DNA of 64,000 bases, from positions 16,316 through 80,315 of the forward strand of contig NZ_BAQK01000109.1 in assembly GCF_025994435.1 (NCBI RefSeq), given 5' to 3'. Both the position numbers and the translations under genes were made by a program. This document shows positions 44,667-53,492 of this stretch, one piece after another (the first letter of the stretch is position 1; the number at the start of each line of letters is the position of its first letter). This DNA is from Gluconacetobacter johannae (GTDB lineage Bacteria; Pseudomonadota; Alphaproteobacteria; Acetobacterales; Acetobacteraceae). The notes below the pieces were generated by a model. It did no database searches. It saw only the letters and a program-made list of their open reading frames with translations, and was not told the origin of the DNA.

Positions 44667-47600
44667 TTAATGGGCGTGTACAATTCTGTTCTGTTCTGTT
44701 CTGTTCTGTTCTGTTCTGTTCTGTTCTGTTCTGTTCTGTTCTGTTCCCGAGTCACCTTCATAAAGATACTCTGGGAAGCATTGGCCGCCGTGCAGCATAT
44801 GGAGGTCAGGGATTGCTTCACTCATGAGTGCGGAAAATTGGCGTTCTTCGCCAGGGCCATGAAGACTAATCACCCGGTTTTGCGCTCGCGCATTGGGGAA
44901 AATGCGGGGCATTTGATAGACGCGCTCATTCAGGCGGTGGCTAAAATACAGCCACTGTCGCGAAAACGGGCGATAAATCGCTGGGATAAGGCAGTCCTCG
45001 AATTGCAGTGCGGCGTCTCGGACCAACTCCTGTTTGAGATTGTGGCTCCAACTGATTTTTGTCGGATCACTGTCAATAAATCCGTCAATCTTCGTTTCGC
45101 GGGCTTTTCGGTTGAGATCTGGGAAAGCGGCATCGAACCGCGCGCGCTCGTGCTCATAAAAGCCGATCATCTCCCGCATGTTTCGGGCAACCGCCTCGCG
45201 GGACGGATCCCAACACCAAGCGTCGCGCTGCGTCTTCACTCCAGCGGAATAATTCTCGAACAGAACAGGTTCTTTCCCGCCGTCCTTGCTCCCCACGGCG
45301 ATGAACGCGTCAAAACTGTCGTCGCGCTGGCGAAGCCAGTCGCCATGCGCGTCCGGTATGATTTCGGTCCAGAGACCCGCATCCCGGATTCCCCGGAGGC
45401 TCCCAAACTCGGTCACGCGCGCCAGTTTCTGTTCCCGCGTGAGATAATCACCGATGTCGTGGAATAGGATCTCACCCTGTTTCGCGCTTTCCGGATTCTT
45501 GACGAGGATGGAGAGGGCGATCGGCGCGCGGCTACCAGTCCCGAAAATCTTGCCGCCCTCACGGCGCGAGGTCTCGCCCGAAGTGCGCTGGTTGCCTCGT
45601 AGATGGAAAACATGGATGGAGGAGAATTCCTCCGCCAAGCATTTCCGCAAACCGTCCGCTGTGTTGGCGTTTAGAAATCCGGCATTGGTGACGAATCCGA
45701 TGACGCCGCGATCGCGGATGCGGTCGCTGGCCCAGCGGATGGCGCGGATATAGCTGTCATAAAGCGCGCGCTGGTTGGTCGCCGAAGACCCTGCGGCGTA
45801 GGTCTCGCGGATGCGCTTATCCAAACCGGGATATTCGACGTTCTGGTTGTTGTCATTGCCGCTTTCCTGCCCGACCGAATAGGGCGGGTTCCCCATGATG
45901 ACGCGGATATCGAGCATCTGCTGATGGCGCACGCGAGCGTTGTTGTCCGCCAGCAGCCGGGAGGCAAGGTCGTGGTCCTCATTGAGCCGGAACGTATCGG
46001 TCAGGCAGATGCCCTCGAACGGCACATAATCGCCCTTCATCAAGTCATGATACGCGGCCTCGATATTGATGGCGGCGATGTAATAGGCGAGCAGAACAAT
46101 TTCGTTGGCGTGAATCTCATGACGGTATTTATGCGCCAGTTCGTCTTTCGTGATGAGGCCGCTCTGGAGCAGGCGCGTGATGAAGGTTCCGGTGCCCGTG
46201 AACGGGTCGAGGATATGCACGCCGGGACTGCCGAGCGTCTGGCCGAATTCGTCCTCCAGCACGTCATTGACCGAGCGGATGATGAAATCGACCACCTCCA
46301 CGGGCGTATAGACGATGCCGAGCCGCTCGGTCATTTTCGGGAAGGCGGAGCGGAAGAAGCGGTCGTAGAGCTCCACCATGATCTTCTGGCGGCCATAGGC
46401 GGTGTCGATCCCCTCGGCCCGCTCGCGGACGCTGCGATAGAAGGCGTCCAGCGTGTCGGTCTCCTTGCCGAGACTGTGCTCGTCCAACACGTCCAGCACG
46501 CGGCTGAGTGCTTTGGAGATCGGGTTGTCGGCGGCGAAGCTGTGGCCTGCGAACAGCGCCTCGAAGACCGGGCGGGTGATGAGATGCTGGGCCAGCATCT
46601 CGATGATCTCGCCGTCCGTGACGCTGTCGTTCAGATCGGCGCGCAATTCGGCGGCGAAACGGGAGAACGCCTCGCGGGATTTCGTGTTTTCGGGGTTGTC
46701 GAGGATGGTTTCGATGCGGGCGATATGGGTGCCCGCGATCTTGGCTATGTCGTTCGCCCAGTCTTCCCAGTGATGGCGGTTGCCGACCTTTTTAACGATA
46801 CGGGCATAGATCGCACGTTCGATCTCGCCGATCTGGAGCTGAAGCTCCTCCTGGCCGTCGTCGCCGTCCGGCCGCCGTGCCATGCCGATCCCGTACGTCT
46901 TGCGGGCACGGGAGGCGAGACCGGTCGACGAGGCGAGCGTCCGTTGCGTGATCTTGTGCGTGATCGCGATGACTTCCATGCGCGACGTATCGGGCCGCTC
47001 CTGAAGGTCCATTTTGTTGACCATCGCGTCGAAGCGGTCGTCATGCGAGCGCAGGGCCTGAAGCACCTCCCAGACGACGCGGTAGGTCTGGTTGTCGTCC
47101 AGCGCCTCGTGCGGTTCCTTTCCGGCGGGGATGACGACTGGCAGTACGACATAGCCGCGCGTCTTGCCGGGGGCCGCGCGCATCACGCGACCGACTGACT
47201 GCACGACATCCACCTGAGAATTGCGCGGAGTCAGGAAGAGGACCGCGTCGAGGGCGGGCACGTCCACGCCTTCGGATAGGCAGCGAACATTGGAGAGGAT
47301 GCGGCAGATCTGCTCGGGAGCCTCTTCCTTGAGCCAGGCGAGCTTTGCTTCCTTCTCGGAGGCGTTCATGCCGCCATCCACATGCTCGGCCTCGCAGGTG
47401 AGGCGGGCTTGGGGCTCGATATCCTCCTGTTTCTGGTATTCCTCCACGACCTGCTGGAACATCTCGGCGATGCGGATGGAGCTGACCTTGTGCTTCTTGC
47501 CGCGATACTCGGGCGCAATGACCTGACAGAAGGCGACGGCGCGCTTCATCGGAGCGGGGTCGTTCACGCCATCCTGCGAGAGTCCGATCTTGGCCAGCGC

Positions 47601-48956
47601 CTTCCAGCAGCCGACAATCTTCGCCGCATCGTCGACTTTCAGCCCGTTGCCTGAATCATCGAGCAGCTTCTGGAGTGTCGCGCTGATGGCCTTTTCCTCA
47701 ACCGCGAGGACGATGACCTTGTAATCGACGAGCAGCTTGCGCCGCACGGCTTCGGAGAAAGTGATAACGTGAAGATCGTGGCCATAGATCGCTTCGTCAT
47801 TCATGGAGCAGACGAGTGCGCCTTCCTTTCCGGCCTTCTCTTTCGCCACGTCGCCATAGATGCGCGGCGTGGCAGTCATGTAGAGGCGGCGGCGGGCGTG
47901 GAGATAATCCTGATCGTGAACGCGGACGAATGCGCTGCCGTCGCCATCACCGGGGAACGTCACGCCGGTCGTCCGGTGCGCTTCGTCGCAGATTACGAGA
48001 TCAAAGTCTGGCATCCCGTATGCGTCTTGCGCGCGGGCGATGACGTCGATCGAGTGATAGGTGGAAAAGACGACGCTCATGTGGCTGTCGTCGTGCCGTT
48101 TGCCGAACTCCTCCGCCAGCCGCGCGGCGCTGGTCGTCGCCGGGTAGCGCAGCTCGTGCGTCTTGATCTTGATCTCGTCGTCATCGGCGCTTTTCTTGCC
48201 GACGTCGCTGTCCGAGCAGACGGCGAAACTGTGCAGCGGAATCCGGCTCTCCTGCGTCCATTCCGTCAGGGTCTGGGACAGCAGTGACAGGCTGGGGACG
48301 AGGAACAACACGCGCCCGCCGCGTCCGGCCTGTGCTTCGGCGATCTTCAGGCTGGTGAAGGTCTTGCCGGTGCCGCAGGCCATGATGAGCTTCCCGCGTT
48401 CCTGCGTTTCGAACCCGCGCAGGACGCGCTTGATGGCGGTTTCCTGATGCGGGTGCGGCGTCTTGCGCGGCCGCAGCGCGGGAGGCATCTTCGGCTGATA
48501 GCGCGTCCAGTCGATCAGGCTACTTTCGAGATCGAGCAGCTCGATCTTGCTGACCGGCGGATTCTGGTTGCCGAGCGAGGCTTTGGCGTTTTCGGTCCAG
48601 TGATTCGTGCTGGCGACGAAGATGCGGTGCGTGAAGTGTTTCTTGCCCGAGGCCGTGAAGAAGCTGTCGATGTCCTTCTTGGCGATACGGTGATCGGCGG
48701 CGTAGAGCTTGCACTGGATGGCGTGAAACTCGCCCGTGCCGCGTGTCCGTGCGACGAGGTCGATCCCGGTATCCTTGCCGCTCAGGCCTTGGTCGGCGGC
48801 CCAGTCGCCATAGGTCCACACGCCGTCATAGAGGTCGGCGTAGCTGGGTTCGGTCCGCAGATAGCAGACGGTCAGCTCCTCGAAATAGGTGCCCTTTTCG
48901 CGCTCGGTGGCGGCGGCATTACGGAACGTGTCGAGGAGGGCGGAAAGAGAGGACAT
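44667..48956 (-). CDS. Type ISP-like restriction-methylation-helicase protein with repeat-controlled end
   Basis: 1429 residues as read. Order: Mrr-like nuclease (Asp about 66, Glu about 76 and QCK about 81-83), SF2 translocase (Walker A CGTGKT near 194-199; CDEAHRT; SVGRVMR), coupler, and an N6-adenine methylase (DPFTGTGTF near 925 and NPPY near 1025), then part of the target-recognition region. At the 3' end 12 AACAG-type units encode (TEQNR)4 followed by IVHAH and a stop. Losing one unit or gaining two would extend the frame to ETEDGQ at 44503, overlapping the next gene. Such enzymes translocate and cut unmethylated DNA. Confidence 0.93.
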   Translation of the reverse strand: MSSLSALLDTFRNAAATEREKGTYFEELTVCYLRTEPSYADLYDGVWTYGDWAADQGLSGKDTGIDLVARTRGTGEFHAIQCKLYAADHRIAKKDIDSFFTASGKKHFTHRIFVASTNHWTENAKASLGNQNPPVSKIELLDLESSLIDWTRYQPKMPPALRPRKTPHPHQETAIKRVLRGFETQERGKLIMACGTGKTFTSLKIAEAQAGRGGRVLFLVPSLSLLSQTLTEWTQESRIPLHSFAVCSDSDVGKKSADDDEIKIKTHELRYPATTSAARLAEEFGKRHDDSHMSVVFSTYHSIDVIARAQDAYGMPDFDLVICDEAHRTTGVTFPGDGDGSAFVRVHDQDYLHARRRLYMTATPRIYGDVAKEKAGKEGALVCSMNDEAIYGHDLHVITFSEAVRRKLLVDYKVIVLAVEEKAISATLQKLLDDSGNGLKVDDAAKIVGCWKALAKIGLSQDGVNDPAPMKRAVAFCQVIAPEYRGKKHKVSSIRIAEMFQQVVEEYQKQEDIEPQARLTCEAEHVDGGMNASEKEAKLAWLKEEAPEQICRILSNVRCLSEGVDVPALDAVLFLTPRNSQVDVVQSVGRVMRAAPGKTRGYVVLPVVIPAGKEPHEALDDNQTYRVVWEVLQALRSHDDRFDAMVNKMDLQERPDTSRMEVIAITHKITQRTLASSTGLASRARKTYGIGMARRPDGDDGQEELQLQIGEIERAIYARIVKKVGNRHHWEDWANDIAKIAGTHIARIETILDNPENTKSREAFSRFAAELRADLNDSVTDGEIIEMLAQHLITRPVFEALFAGHSFAADNPISKALSRVLDVLDEHSLGKETDTLDAFYRSVRERAEGIDTAYGRQKIMVELYDRFFRSAFPKMTERLGIVYTPVEVVDFIIRSVNDVLEDEFGQTLGSPGVHILDPFTGTGTFITRLLQSGLITKDELAHKYRHEIHANEIVLLAYYIAAINIEAAYHDLMKGDYVPFEGICLTDTFRLNEDHDLASRLLADNNARVRHQQMLDIRVIMGNPPYSVGQESGNDNNQNVEYPGLDKRIRETYAAGSSATNQRALYDSYIRAIRWASDRIRDRGVIGFVTNAGFLNANTADGLRKCLAEEFSSIHVFHLRGNQRTSGETSRREGGKIFGTGSRAPIALSILVKNPESAKQGEILFHDIGDYLTREQKLARVTEFGSLRGIRDAGLWTEIIPDAHGDWLRQRDDSFDAFIAVGSKDGGKEPVLFENYSAGVKTQRDAWCWDPSREAVARNMREMIGFYEHERARFDAAFPDLNRKARETKIDGFIDSDPTKISWSHNLKQELVRDAALQFEDCLIPAIYRPFSRQWLYFSHRLNERVYQMPRIFPNARAQNRVISLHGPGEERQFSALMSEAIPDLHMLHGGQCFPEYLYEGDSGTEQNRTEQNRTEQNRTEQNRIVHAH
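44684..44743 (-). repeat. Pentanucleotide microsatellite in the restriction gene (12 units)
   Basis: Twelve perfect copies of TTCTG on the plus strand. A 5-bp unit is not a multiple of three, so any slip changes the frame of the restriction gene. Perfect units with no interruption imply ongoing slippage, the classic signature of phase variation. Confidence 0.95.
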
Positions 48957-48976
48957 CAGGCAACCGGATCAGCGCG

Positions 48977-49309
48977 TTACAAGGTGGTCCCATCCTGCTC
49001 TTTGGAAGGGGCAGAGGCAAGCAATTGACAAGCACACTGCTTGATCCACGGCACTGGGTCTGCGGACTTGCCGCGTACCATCAGCACGCACTGAATACGA
49101 TGGAACGTTACAAAGTCAGGTAATGTGGCGCAGGTTCCAGAGGCGAAGCGATTACGAATTTGGGAAATCCGATGTCTGCTGCCAAGAACCGCAAGCGATG
49201 GTTGATCGGCCGGTGTGAGGGCAAAGCCGCCTATGAGACTGTCGAACCGCAAGTCCGCTTTCCCGGCGTCCACTCCCAAAAGCCGACCATCCGCTCTCGC
49301 CCAAATCAC
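48977..49309 (-). CDS. Possible small gene upstream of the restriction gene
   Basis: From a GTG at 49309 the frame gives about 110 residues (VIWARADGRLLGVDAGKADL, RFDSLIGGFALTPADQ, PSLAVLGSRHRISQIRNR) ending 20 bp before the restriction gene on the same strand. The text looks protein-like, but there is no clear ribosome site or known family. The longer frame to 49843 is antisense-like over the next gene. It could be a controller or a decayed gene; otherwise this 450-bp stretch is gene-free. Confidence 0.35.
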   Translation of the reverse strand: MIWARADGRLLGVDAGKADLRFDSLIGGFALTPADQPSLAVLGSRHRISQIRNRFASGTCATLPDFVTFHRIQCVLMVRGKSADPVPWIKQCACQLLASAPSKEQDGTTL

Positions 49310-49410
49310 GACGCGTCGCCGGCGGCTGCAGGGCGGTAGCACGCCGCGTAAACACAAACCAACGCTGGCCGGCGCGGTGGCAAGCCAAGCCTGCCGCGCC
49401 GGCCGACCTG

Positions 49411-49971
49411 TCAGTGGAACCAGCCCGATTCCTTTTTTACGGCTGCGTCGCCCTGTTTCTCCATCAGCGTCTTTTCGCCGGAGGAGACATTCGTCAGGGC
49501 TTCTCCCTTCTTCTCCAGAAGGGTCTTTTCGCCTGAGGTCACATTCCGCAGGGCGTCGGCCTGGGACTTGGTGACGTCGGCGTTCGCGTCCTGCTGGTGC
49601 AGTTCGCGGTCGATGAAGTCGTTTTCGCGCGCGACGCGGGCTTTCTCGGCCTGGAGCTGGAGCCGCCGCTCCTCGATGTTCATTTCGCGTTCCTGATCCT
49701 CGTAGGCCTGGTCGCGATGCTTGTCGTTCATGGCTTCGGCTTCGCGCCGCTGCTGCGCGGCCGCGGCCGCGCGCGCGGACGCCTGCGCGGCCGCGGCGCG
49801 CTGGGCCTGTGCCCGGCTGATTGCTGCCTGCTGCGCTTCCCATGCGGCACGGGCCGCCGCCTCGTTCTGCTGCTGCGCCGAATCGACCGCATTGATCTGG
49901 TCCTGGAGGGACTGACCATATGCCGCGCTTGTTAGGCCCGACATGAAAATTGCAGCAAACAACCTTTTCAT
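49411..49971 (-). CDS. Exported coiled-coil protein (DUF5384-like)
   Basis: 186 residues from the ATG at 49971 (MKRLFAAIFMSGLTSAAYGQ is a signal peptide). The mature part is a long Ala/Gln/Glu-rich coiled coil, then two imperfect repeats (VTSGEKTLLEKKGEALT and VSSGEKTLMEKQGDAAV). It resembles periplasmic DUF5384 proteins. Function unknown. It follows the lipoprotein gene by 11 bp, so the two probably act together in the envelope. Confidence 0.75.
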   Translation of the reverse strand: MKRLFAAIFMSGLTSAAYGQSLQDQINAVDSAQQQNEAAARAAWEAQQAAISRAQAQRAAAAQASARAAAAAQQRREAEAMNDKHRDQAYEDQEREMNIEERRLQLQAEKARVARENDFIDRELHQQDANADVTKSQADALRNVTSGEKTLLEKKGEALTNVSSGEKTLMEKQGDAAVKKESGWFH

Positions 49972-49982
49972 ATTTCTCGCTT

Positions 49983-50507
49983 TCAGCTTTTGACGGGCGG
50001 CGGGCAGGTGGCGTTCGGCTGGACGCGGGTCACGGTGGGCGATGTCATGACCATGACCGCCTTGCCGGGGTGATATTCGCATGCGCGCCCGACCTGGGCG
50101 GAATTGAAGGTATGTCCGGCCTGTTCGTAGGTCAGGGACACACCGTCGACCAGCACCTTGTCGGCGACCAGCGATCCGCCGGCGACGCCCGCGCCCGCAC
50201 CGCCAAGCCCGGCGAGCGTTCCGCCCGCAGCAGGGTTTCCGCTGAAGCCCGCGCCGAGGCCGGCCCCCAGGGCGGCGCCGAGCAGGCCGCCGACGATCTG
50301 GGCGTTCTTGCGGTTGCGCGAATTATCGACCTGCACCCGGGCAGGGAGAACCGCCAGAATATTGATGACCTGCGCTTCCTGCCGGGCGTTGACCTGGTCC
50401 GCCGTATAAGTATCGGCGCGGTTTTCCTCGCCGGGCGTGGCGCAGGCGCTCAGTACAGTCGCGAGAGCAAGTGTGGGAACAATCAGTAGACGAGACGACA
50501 TTTCCAT
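49983..50507 (-). CDS. Glycine-zipper outer-membrane lipoprotein (SlyB-like)
   Basis: 174 residues from 50507. The signal ends in the lipobox LSAC (Cys acylated). The middle is a Gly/Ala-rich zipper (GGLLGAALGAGLGAGFSG, AGLGGAGAGVAGGSLV) able to insert in membranes. The C-terminal half has VSLTYEQAGHTFNSAQVGR. It resembles the SlyB/Pal-like small lipoproteins. ATGs at 50507 and 50501 are both possible. Lies upstream of the DUF5384-like gene. Confidence 0.8.
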   Translation of the reverse strand: MEMSSRLLIVPTLALATVLSACATPGEENRADTYTADQVNARQEAQVINILAVLPARVQVDNSRNRKNAQIVGGLLGAALGAGLGAGFSGNPAAGGTLAGLGGAGAGVAGGSLVADKVLVDGVSLTYEQAGHTFNSAQVGRACEYHPGKAVMVMTSPTVTRVQPNATCPPPVKS

Positions 50508-50528
50508 ATTGTTTACATCGCATATCAC

Positions 50529-50705
50529 ATTGGCAACCCAATTGTTGCCACATTCTAATATATTGCGAGGTGAAACGACGGTGAATATGCGAATCTTGTA
50601 TCAATAATACGTCTATTTATTAAAATAACAAATAAAACGACTGGGAGTCTTCCCCAGCATTCACGACAGGCGCTCCCCGTCGGAAAGTAGTCGCGAGCAC
50701 CGAAC
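50529..50705. promoter_or_regulatory. AT-rich leader region of the lipoprotein operon
   Basis: The space upstream of the lipoprotein gene is AT-rich (TATTTATTAAAATAACAAATAA near 50610-50635) and most likely holds its promoter on the minus strand. No gene is seen. Exact boxes are not assigned. Confidence 0.4.
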
Positions 50706-50754
50706 ATGATCGGGGTCCAGGGCCTCAGGCCCTGGTGGGTTCGGGCAACGCCCG
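50706..50754. repeat. Multi-hairpin intergenic repeat, copy 5 (partial)
   Basis: Only the second half is present: ATGATCGGGGTCCAGGGCC, the CCAGGGCCTCAGGCCCTGG palindrome and CGGGCAACGCCCG. It lies just downstream of the S10 peptidase gene. Confidence 0.85.
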
Positions 50755-50775
50755 ACCTGTCCTGCCTGCAAGGGA

Positions 50776-52278
50776 TTACTTCACGCGCGGGGCCGGGGCG
50801 GCGGTATAGAAACCGTTGATGTCGCGCGACAGGGCGGCGCGGCTTTCGGGGCGGGTGTAGAGCATGTGGCCGCCGGCATACAGATGCAGGCCGATCCGCT
50901 CGGCGCCGACGGGGATGTGGTCGCGCGTCCAGCGGGTGGTGCCGAAGGGGCAGGCCATGTCGAAATAGCCGTTGGCGATGAAGACATGCAGCCCCGGATC
51001 CAGCGCCAGCAGCTTGCGGAGCAGCGCCACCTGGTCGGTCATGGGCGATCCCTTGTCGCCCCAGCCCCAGGCGCCGTTGACCTCCATGCTCAGCAGGTCG
51101 TACGTCAGTTCGGTGCGAAAGCCCAGTTCGTTCGCCGCGTAGCCGGCGAAGGCGTTGCCGTAGGCGCGGCCGAAGCCCGCCAGGGTCATTTCCGGACTGT
51201 CGTTGTTGTCGATGCCCTCGGGGTAGGGATCGGCGATGGATTGCGTGAAATCGTACAGCCCGTACAGCCGCCCGTCGCGGCTGCGTACGTCGTGGGACAT
51301 CGGGTCCAGCGCGCCGCGCTGCCGGGCGACGACGGCTTCGGGCAGGCCGGTGCGCCGGGCGACCTCGGCATAGAATTTCCCTGCGTCCGCGCCCTGCGGC
51401 GGCGCGTTGGCCAGCGTCGCCAGGTAGGGGCCGAAGGCGTAGCGATAGGCGTCATCCACGGCCGCCGGCGTCAACTGGTGCGTCGCGTCCAGATGGGCGG
51501 CGATGAAGCTGGGCAGGGTCATGGCCGAGGCCATCGGGTTGTTGGCGCTGTCCAGGAACTGCATCTGGATGGCCGGCGAGATCATGACGATGCCGTTGAC
51601 GATCAGGTTCTGCTGTTGCTGCAACTGCCATGCGACCTGGATCGCGCGGATGCCGCCATAGCTTTCGCCGACCAGATAGTGCGGCGACGCCTGCCGCCCG
51701 TTCTGGCCCACCCACAGTTCGATGGCCTTGGCAAAGGCCGCGCCGTCCCGGGTCACGCCGTAATAGGCGGCGGCCGCCTTGTGCGGGTCGATCGGGCGGC
51801 TGTAGCCGGTGCCGACCGCGTCGATGAACACCATGTCGGTGGCCGGAAGCCAACTGTCGGGATTGTCCGCCAGGCGGGCCGCCGCGCCGTCGGCGGGCTG
51901 GTCCGCGGGAAATTGCAGGACGCGTGGCCCCGCCGCGCCCAGATTGAGGTAGGCCGTGCCCGCGCCCGGCCCGCCGTTGAAGAAGAACGACACCGGCCGG
52001 CCCTGTGCTGCGGCGTCGTCCTGCGTGTAGGCGACGTAGAAGACCTTGGCCCCCGGCTTGCCGTCGTCGTCGCGCAGGCTCAGCGTGCCGGCATGGGCGG
52101 TGTAGGCGATGGTGCGGCCGCCGCTGGTGAAGCGATGCCGGGTGATGGAATCGGCGGGCAGCAGGCCGGCCTGGCCGTCCTCGGCTTTGGATGCCTCGGC
52201 GGGCTTGTCGGCGGCGGAGGCCGGGGTCGCAAGGCAGGCCGAGGCCAGCAGCAGGGCGGCAAGGCTGGTCCGAAGCAT
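50776..52278 (-). CDS. Exported S10 serine carboxypeptidase-like protein
   Basis: 500 residues from the ATG at 52278, which opens a signal peptide (RTSLAALLLASACLATPASA). The alpha/beta-hydrolase S10 features are FFFNGGPGAGTAYLNLG (oxyanion region), the nucleophile GESYGGIRAIQ, and the C-terminal His segment LYAGGHMLY with Asp in ANGYFDMACPF. It probably trims peptides in the periplasm or outside the cell. It lies between two hairpin repeats. Confidence 0.9.
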   Translation of the reverse strand: MLRTSLAALLLASACLATPASAADKPAEASKAEDGQAGLLPADSITRHRFTSGGRTIAYTAHAGTLSLRDDDGKPGAKVFYVAYTQDDAAAQGRPVSFFFNGGPGAGTAYLNLGAAGPRVLQFPADQPADGAAARLADNPDSWLPATDMVFIDAVGTGYSRPIDPHKAAAAYYGVTRDGAAFAKAIELWVGQNGRQASPHYLVGESYGGIRAIQVAWQLQQQQNLIVNGIVMISPAIQMQFLDSANNPMASAMTLPSFIAAHLDATHQLTPAAVDDAYRYAFGPYLATLANAPPQGADAGKFYAEVARRTGLPEAVVARQRGALDPMSHDVRSRDGRLYGLYDFTQSIADPYPEGIDNNDSPEMTLAGFGRAYGNAFAGYAANELGFRTELTYDLLSMEVNGAWGWGDKGSPMTDQVALLRKLLALDPGLHVFIANGYFDMACPFGTTRWTRDHIPVGAERIGLHLYAGGHMLYTRPESRAALSRDINGFYTAAPAPRVK

Positions 52279-52314
52279 GCGCGATACCTTTCGTGCGGTG
52301 GGGGACAGGGAAGG

Positions 52315-52431
52315 TCGGGCGCTGCCCGAACCCGGCAAGGGCCAAGGCCCTTGCATCCCGTTCGTTTTAAAAGTCCTGGGTTTCCAAAGGGCTCGGCCCT
52401 TTGGTGGGTCAAGGGCAACGCCCTTGCCTTC
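52315..52431. repeat. Multi-hairpin intergenic repeat, copy 6 (variant)
   Basis: Modules in a different order: CGGGCGCTGCCCG, CAAGGGCCAAGGCCCTTG, AAAGGGCTCGGCCCTTT and AAGGGCAACGCCCTT. It lies between the S10 peptidase and S1/P1 nuclease genes and covers the first codons of a spurious upstream extension of the peptidase frame. Confidence 0.8.
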
Positions 52432-52434
52432 GGC

Positions 52435-53361
52435 TCAGCGCGGCTGGACCAGCGTCGCGGCAGGCAGCGGCAGGGCCACGTTCAGCACGTCCGCCAGCCG
52501 GACGCCCGCCTGTTCCAGACGGACCTGGATCACCGGCCACGCCGCCTTGTCGTAGGCATCGCCCAGCGCGTCGCCCGTCTTCGGCAGGTCGGCGTACGTC
52601 ACGTTGCGCGCCAGGGCGTGGCTTTCGTTCGCCCAGGCGGTGACGGTGGCGTCCAGCGCGCCGGGCAGGCCCTGCGGCGACCAGGCCGCCGCCTGTCCGG
52701 GGGTGATCGCGGCGTTCAGCACCTCGGCCTCGTGCCGGGCGCGGGCCAGGTCGATGGAATAATGCGGCCCGGTCGTCAGGCCGGTTTCATGCTCCAGTAT
52801 CCCTTCGTCCCACAGGGAATGGAGGTTGAGATGCCCGTTCCGCGTGTCGCCGTAATAGCTGACCTTGACCATGTTGCCGCCCTTGTCGTGGTCGCGTTCG
52901 GCGGCGTGCAGCGGCTGGTGGATGTCGCCCACCAGATGCACCACCCATTTCAGGGCGGCCAGGCGTTTCGCGCGCGGGGCGTGCGTGTCGCCCAGCACGC
53001 GGGCCAGTTCGGGCAGGCGCTCGACCACGCAGTTGCGGTCCGGGCAGTCGGCGGCGGCGTACGCCGGGGTATCGACGTCGATATCGACGTAATGCCAGGG
53101 CAGCGTTTCCGGCGCGCCGCCCTTGTCGTGCGGGATATGGCCGATGGTGTCGGGCCACGACGCCACCTGGTCCAGCGTCTGGTGCCCTTCCAGGGCCAGC
53201 AGGTCGGCGACCTGCCGGGCGGCGGCCGGGGTCAGGCGGGCCTCGGCGATGTCGGCGACGATCGCATGCCCGTTGCCCCCCCAGGCCAGGGCGGGCTGCG
53301 CCGCCCCCGCGCCCAGGCCCGCCGCCAGCGCCATGCCGCCCAGCACCCTGCGTACATCCAT
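52435..53361 (-). CDS. Exported S1/P1-type nuclease
   Basis: 308 residues from the ATG at 53361. A signal peptide ends ALA, so the mature protein begins with Trp (WGGNGHAIVADIAE), which is a zinc ligand in P1 nuclease. Further zinc-site blocks are PWHYVDID, VVHLVGDIHQPLHAAERDHDKGGN and NLHSLWDEGILEH. It should cut single-stranded nucleic acids and release 5'-mononucleotides outside the cytoplasm, useful for phosphate or nucleotide scavenging. The ATG at 53388 would place nine residues before the signal. Confidence 0.93.
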   Translation of the reverse strand: MDVRRVLGGMALAAGLGAGAAQPALAWGGNGHAIVADIAEARLTPAAARQVADLLALEGHQTLDQVASWPDTIGHIPHDKGGAPETLPWHYVDIDVDTPAYAAADCPDRNCVVERLPELARVLGDTHAPRAKRLAALKWVVHLVGDIHQPLHAAERDHDKGGNMVKVSYYGDTRNGHLNLHSLWDEGILEHETGLTTGPHYSIDLARARHEAEVLNAAITPGQAAAWSPQGLPGALDATVTAWANESHALARNVTYADLPKTGDALGDAYDKAAWPVIQVRLEQAGVRLADVLNVALPLPAATLVQPR

Positions 53362-53458
53362 TCCCGCTCTCCTTCGTTGCAGGATCAATTATTCGTCTCA
53401 TGGCGGAATGTGCAATCCCGGCAGGGCGGCTGGACGGCGCGGCCGGGTCGGTTTATTT

Positions 53459-53476
53459 ATGAACCGATCGGTTCAT
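53459..53476. promoter_or_regulatory. Palindromic TetR operator
   Basis: ATGAACCGATCGGTTCAT is a perfect 18-bp palindrome just upstream of the TetR-type gene. Such a site, at the start of the regulator's own transcript, fits autoregulation. Confidence 0.8.
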
Positions 53477-53492
53477 GAATGGAGGCATCGCG

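Noticed and set aside
44684..44743. CRISPR-like array
   Set aside because: Twelve identical 5-bp units with no spacers: a microsatellite. No CRISPR array or cas gene is visible in the window.
44507..44821. Upstream extension of the C-terminal restriction gene starting MKQSLTSICC
   Set aside because: An independent start there would lie in the wrong frame over the end of the large gene. The extension makes sense only as a product of a repeat slip, so I start the gene at 44506.
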